A stretch of 64,000 nucleotides of DNA from Cordia subcordata (Eukaryota > Streptophyta > Magnoliopsida > Boraginales > Cordiaceae): NCBI GenBank assembly GCA_028554755.1, contig JAPTOF010000001.1, positions 29,129,501 to 29,193,500 on the forward strand, written 5' to 3'. Shown one piece after another: positions 59,532-64,000 of the stretch. Each line of letters starts with the position of its first letter. Positions within the stretch are counted from its first letter, which is position 1. A program made the translations under genes and the position numbers. Under the pieces are notes generated by a model. That model was not told the origin of the DNA. It ran no database searches and saw only the letters and a program-made list of their open reading frames with translations.

Positions 59532-60144
59532 TCTATACTATAACATACCCCGTTGCATATAATGTTGCTAAGTAGCGTTATCAATTTCATGCCACGTGTA
59601 TACTGCCTCACTTAATTGTTTAAAACAAGTTTCTACTGTATCTATTCCCTAAATTAATATATAGACATCACAAGTCTGTTGCCTAAACTATGCAATCAAC
59701 TAAATCATTTATTTGTTATTCAATTCAATTTCTTCTCTTTTCCTACTAAAAAATCTGTCCTTTTCTTCATCATATATTATTTACACTAAATCACTAGCCT
59801 AAAATCATGGTTAAATCATTATTTTGGTATTATATTTAAGCTCCTACATTCCAATTTTATTCATAGCAGCACATATTTGCTTCTTTTTTGTTTTAGATAA
59901 TCGCAATTCGATCAATTTTTTTTATCACCACAATTTCTCTGTAATTCCAGATTGTGATATCTTGTAAATTTCAAAATTGTGCATATGTAAAGAAATCACA
60001 TTTATGTGTATTATTATTGTTTAATCTATTAAAAATAGTTTATATAATTTGTTTGAAATATTTAAATGGATAAAAAATTAAATCTTTATAATATATCAAC
60101 CTACATATAACACATCCTATGCAATCACATGAGTGACATACTAG
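59532..60144 (+). mobile_element. Helitron-like element A
   Basis: It starts TCTATACTATAACATACCCC after an A and ends CTAG followed by T at 60141-60145. These are Helitron-style termini with A/T flanks. The 3' hairpin is decayed. It has no Rep/Hel coding region. Confidence 0.42.
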
Positions 60145-61304
60145 TATATACTATATATAAAAGCTATACTTTTTTGAGTACTGTGAGAATGTCATATTTG
60201 AGTATTGTGAGAGTACCATGTTAGGGCTTACATTGCATGGTTATTTTACTTTTTATTATTTTATTTTCTATTATTTTTTATCTTTATGAATATATATTAT
60301 TAGCTTTAATTGAAATATGAAATAGTTAATTAATTAATGCTTAAGATTAAATTCTATACACTATATATAAAAGTTATACTTTTTTTTAGCATTGCGAGAG
60401 TGCCATGTTTGAGTTTTGTGAGAGTGTCATATCAACGCTTGCATAGCATGGTAATTTTACTTTTTATTATTTTACTTTCTATTATTTCTTATCTTTATGA
60501 ATATACATTATTAGATTTAATTGAAATATTAAATAGTTAATTAATTAATGCTTAAGATTAAATTCATTTGTGAATTCTAAAAAAAATTGTTTCTATATTA
60601 TTAATATTAGAAATTTGATTTCCAATCAATTAATTTTTAAGATAATATACATTTGTGAGCTTCAAAAGATTAAATCCGAGAAAGTTAACGTTTACTATTA
60701 AAAAAATACTTTTTGACATGATGAGAGTGTCATATTAGTGTTTATATGGTGATGAATATATTACCTATTAGCTTATATAATAATTTATTATTTATTATTT
60801 ATTTTATTTATATTATTTTTATCTTTGTAGATATAATTAAGCTATTATTTTTAATTGAAAAAATAAATAATCAATCAATTAGTGCTTAAAATGTATTTCA
60901 TTTGTGAATTCTAAAAGGTTCACTTATTATCTATTATGGATATATATTCTTAATTTTGATTTAGAAATTTAATTGTTAATTATTTAGTTTTTAAAAATAA
61001 TATTTTTTTGTGAAGCTCAAAAGGTTCATTTCTTTCATATATATATATATATATATTAGTTTTAATTTAAAAATTTAATTACTAATTAGTTAATGCTTAA
61101 AAGTGTTAAAGTATTTTTTATTTATGAATTTCAAATATTAAAATTTGAGTAAATTTAACATTTATTGTTTAAAAATATCTATACAGAGCACATAATATTC
61201 ACAACTAAATTTTTTATATACTATTAAAAATAAATAAATTTGACTTAATTTAGCATTTTTTACTAAAAATAAATCCGTGCGGAGCAATGATAAAAAAGCA
61301 CTAG
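60145..61304 (+). mobile_element. Helitron-like element B, directly after A
   Basis: It starts TATATACTATATATAAAAGC, one base off a TCTATACTATATATAAAAG start, exactly where element A ends. It ends CCGTGCGGAGCAATG, a decayed hairpin, then CTAG and T at 61301-61305. Its first part is a tandem duplication of about 210 bases (60151 and 60361). No protein is encoded. Confidence 0.42.
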
Positions 61305-61316
61305 TTTGTGTATCTA

Positions 61317-62366
61317 TCTATACTATCTATATAAAATTATATCTCAAGTTAAGAGAGCTTCTCTTTGAATGACACATAAGCTCCAATTTTGGAGCCATAT
61401 AAGCACCTCTTGAATACCACATAAGCACATAAAAGATAATACTCTTCCAAGTGTGATTTGTAAATGCAATTGTCATGAATATTCAAATTTTTTAAAAAAC
61501 GATTTAAGTTATTTAAGTTACATATTAAAGATGATAAAGTAGTTGATTAATACAATCAAATAAAAAAAAAAAGAGAACAAAAGAAAGAAATCAGTATAAT
61601 ATCTATATCTATGAATATCTATACATGATAATAGTAATAGTTATAAAATTATAGCTCATATTTTTCAATGTTTTAAGGCTTGCCACAATCATGTTTTAAG
61701 AGGTGCCACATGTCATGTTTCTATGCTTTATTTTTGTTAATTTATCTATGAAATAATTACTATTTAATACAAAAAATTAAAAAAATTGCTGTAATGTCCC
61801 CTATTTTTTTCTTTCTTTTTTCTCAAGTTAATTCTCATTGTCTCCTAATATCTAAATCAATTTAAATTGTTTTAAAAAATGTTCAATTTAATTTCTATTC
61901 TTAAACTTTTAATAAGATATGACTTAAATGATTTAGCCCAATTATCTTCTCTAATTTTAAATATTTTTTAAATAAAATATGTAAAGATTCCCAAGTTATT
62001 ATAAGAAAATAATTCACACATCAAACCAAATTTAAAGAATTTTTATAAAAAGGTATAAAACATGCGCAAAGTTATAATAATCCATACACTTTGAAGATCT
62101 AAGATTTGAATATTGTAAAACCTTATCATATAATTTGGATAGGAAGTCAGCTAATTAAATATGGCTATTTGTTAGGCCCAAAGTTATATCAAAGTAAGTC
62201 TTAAGTCTATTATCTAAAGAATATATAATCTATACTATTATTTAGAAATGAATGAGAAATTAAAAATTTTCTTATTATTATTTTGAGATCTTTGGCCTCC
62301 CTGTTAACTTGGATATGAATTCCAAGGGGTTATGAGACCTTTGGAATTTCTTTATAATCTTGGATT
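61317..62366 (+). mobile_element. Possible Helitron-like element C (5' end only)
   Basis: TCTATACTATCTATATAAAA starts about 12 bases after element B ends, again after an A. The matching 3' end is not found with confidence. The rest is AT-rich without a gene; a CTAGT at about 62810 lacks a hairpin. Confidence 0.25.
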
Positions 62367-62660
62367 ATTACTTGAGAGTTTTACAACTCTTGAAGTTCAT
62401 CTATTAATATGATATTGAAGACGTAATCTCTTTTAACATCTATATGTAGTGGCCTTTTAGCAAGATACATAATACATTACTTGAGAGTTTTACAACTCTT
62501 GAAATTCATCTATTAATATGATATTAAAGACATAATCTCTTCTAACACTTATATGTAGTGGTCTTTTAGCAAGATACATAACACATTACTTGAGAGTTTT
62601 ACAACTCTTGAAATTTATCTATTAATATGATATTGAAGACATAATAGCAAGATACATGAT
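62367..62660. repeat. 109-base tandem repeat, about 2.7 copies
   Basis: The motif ATTACTTGAGAGTTTTACAA begins at 62367, 62476 and 62585, exactly 109 bases apart each time. Copies also share ATTAATATGATATT[GA]AAGA and TATATGTAGTGG. The third copy is shortened. They are highly similar, so the expansion is recent. Confidence 0.85.
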
Positions 62661-62819
62661 ACACCAAAAAGCATATAATAAAGTATTTCTTCCTATGTTT
62701 TATTTTTGCTAATCATTCTTATTATTGTGAACAAATATGAGTGGTCTCATGTTACATTTGTACTCGAAAGATAAAATTTGACTTTTGTAAAGTATGAATT
62801 TTAAAATTACTAGTTGTGG

Positions 62820-62820
<1 letters not shown>

Positions 62821-62868
<48 letters not shown>
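62821..62868. repeat. (TA)n microsatellite
   Basis: About 24 TA units lie in a row between GTGGCTA and GAAGACAAACCC. Such runs are hypervariable in length. Confidence 0.9.
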
Positions 62869-62871
<3 letters not shown>

Positions 62872-63452
62872 GACAAACCCTTATGGACTTAAGTGGCCCA
62901 CATGACCACTTTTAAAGTTGCCAATTCTTTTTTTTTCCTCTTTTTTATTTTATTTTTGTTTTCAATTCTTTTTGTTTGACCTGTTCAGAGCCCTTTTGCT
63001 CCACGAAACTCCTATTTCTTTTTTAATCTTGCTTCCTTCAAGTCTTATATTTCCATATAAGTTTTCCTTGCCTTTTCCTCAATTTCTTCCAATTTTTTTT
63101 TAATTTCCTTTTCAGTTTTTCCTACATAAAAATAGATAATTAAAGCGATTAAATGTATTAAATAAATGCACAACTAATTCCAAAATTCACTTAAAGTAGG
63201 CATAAAACTATAACCATATCAATAGATAAGATACAAACTTGTTTATTGTAACACATCCGGAAAGACATCTTTGATAGTGTGAGTAGTCCAAGAATCAATT
63301 CTCGTTAGATACATGTTTTAATTAGTCTCTAGCCTCCCTTAAAATAAAAAAAGACATCTTTGATAGATTTCTTTTTTCTTTTTTTCTTTTTTTCCCTTTA
63401 TTTCCCGATAGATGACAAATACAAGCTTGTTATTGAAACCATCGCATGCCTG
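62869..63452. other. AT- and T-rich stretch without a recognised gene
   Basis: A long T-rich block (62925-63120) gives a chance hydrophobic frame. There is a short direct repeat, AAAGACATCTTTGATAG, at 63260-63276 and 63349-63365. Confidence 0.45.
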
Positions 63453-63592
63453 GCCCGGCGAATACCAATTGACGTCATACATAAACTCCGTGACCCAGCG
63501 AACGCCAATTGATGTCAAGCACCTGTTAAGCCCAGACCCAGCGAACGCCAATTGATGACATACTTAGCAAGCGAACGGCAACTGATGTCATG
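63453..63592. repeat. Four direct repeats with TGA[CT]GTCA-like cores
   Basis: The unit CCCAGCGAACGCCAATTGATG plus TCA or its variant occurs at about 63453-63480, 63492-63518, 63535-63561 and 63566-63592. The first copy has the perfect palindrome TGACGTCA, the core of many bZIP sites. The others have TGATGTCA or TGATGACA. These are GC-richer than their surroundings. A minus-strand frame of 70 codons crosses them. Confidence 0.65.
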
Positions 63593-63609
63593 TCATGACA
63601 TAAACTTAG

Positions 63610-63690
63610 TGTTGGTTTGGATTGACTTTTTTTGAAAAAAGCTAAACCAAACTGCCTTAAAATAAGCTAATCCGATCTGGAAAGAAAAGG
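63610..63690. mobile_element. Partial MITE-like end
   Basis: TTGGTTTGGATTGACTTTTT and nearby AAAAAGCTAAACCAAAC and AAATAAGCTAATCCG resemble the ends of the element at 48767-48992. Only a fragment is present. Confidence 0.35.
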
Positions 63691-63835
63691 TAAACAAGTC
63701 TTATATGCAATATAAATTAAGCTAGGGTATCAAAATTCAGAACTCAGAACTAAAGTTGGCAACTTCTCCAAAACGCCATTTTGACGAAAATCTATTCTGT
63801 AAAAGCCACATCCACATTTTATAGCTTGAAATTAA

Positions 63836-63981
63836 ATGGGAGGAGCAGCAAGTCGTCTTGTTAATTCAGCTCGGTCAATGAAGGCAGCAATTCAAGAAGA
63901 CTACTTGCAACAAAGAAGCCAACAACCGCTGCCGCGGAACCAGCAACCTTGCGACCATCACAAGACCTGGAAGCTGCAGCG
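63836..63981 (+). CDS. Possible first exon of an unrecognised gene at the window edge
   Basis: An ATG at 63836 opens a frame beginning MGGAASRLVNSARSMKAAIQ that runs 48 codons to CTGCAGCG|GTAGGT, a fair splice donor. Without splicing it meets a stop at once. The sequence is GC-richer than its surroundings and the product is polar, Gln-rich near its end. I do not recognise the family and the rest lies outside the window. It could equally be chance. Confidence 0.3.
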
Positions 63982-64000
63982 GTAGGTCATACTCAGAGGT

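Noticed and set aside
62918..63103. Hydrophobic 61-codon frame
   Set aside because: It is produced by a T-rich block coding Phe and Leu, with no other support.

Overview
This is a nuclear genomic window from a flowering plant, almost certainly a eudicot. It is AT-rich and dominated by LTR retrotransposon remains. It holds two intron-containing plant genes with plastid-type functions and many MITE- and Helitron-like fragments. The species cannot be named from the sequence.

Layout. 1-9257: a decayed minus-strand Ty3/gypsy chromovirus of Tekay/Del type, with long LTRs of about 2.85 kb, a clear primer binding site, a polypurine tract, and gag/PR/RT/RH/INT/chromodomain pieces broken by stops and frameshifts. 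9258-16400: a tandem array of about 1.7 kb units. Each unit has an LTR-like segment followed by a sequence matching the initiator-Met-tRNA primer site, and three units carry a ubiquitin-like exon on the opposite strand. 16400-21382: AT-rich DNA, a short Helitron-like element, then several LTR copies of a Tat/Athila-like gypsy family in opposing orientations. 21383-26790: a decayed Ty1/copia element with a 1.75 kb LTR. 26791-29340: minisatellites, a MITE and a relic of a PP2A B''-subunit gene.

29844-35450 (minus): a complete 12-exon gene for a membrane UbiA aromatic prenyltransferase of the homogentisate phytyltransferase (VTE2) family, 398 codons by my splicing. It has a GC-AG last intron and a MITE with a visible 8 bp target duplication in intron 8. 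36170-37740: a CACTA-type terminus and a multi-LTR TRIM-like cluster. 37959-41301: the 5' end (LTR, primer site, gag) of a minus-strand Tat/Athila-like element. 41304-44364: the 3' half of a second copia copy. 44365-48120: the 3' end of a plus-strand Tat/Athila-like element. 48121-48992: a copia LTR fragment and a MITE.

49573-57797 (plus): a complete 10-exon gene for plastid O-acetylserine(thiol)lyase (cysteine synthase), 390 codons by my splicing. 57798-64000: its 3' flank, then AT-rich DNA with adjoining Helitron-like elements, a 109 bp tandem repeat, a TA microsatellite, a cluster of TGAYGTCA-bearing repeats and a possible first exon at the right edge.

The two host genes do not form an operon or an obvious pathway unit. 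Both products would work in plastids, one on prenylquinone or phenolic prenylation and one on sulfur assimilation. The most unusual feature is the tandem array at 9258-16400, where an LTR-retroelement-like frame repeatedly carries a ubiquitin-fold exon with preserved reading frames and partly preserved splice sites. Exon borders were read by eye from splice consensus and protein-family knowledge; no database search was run.
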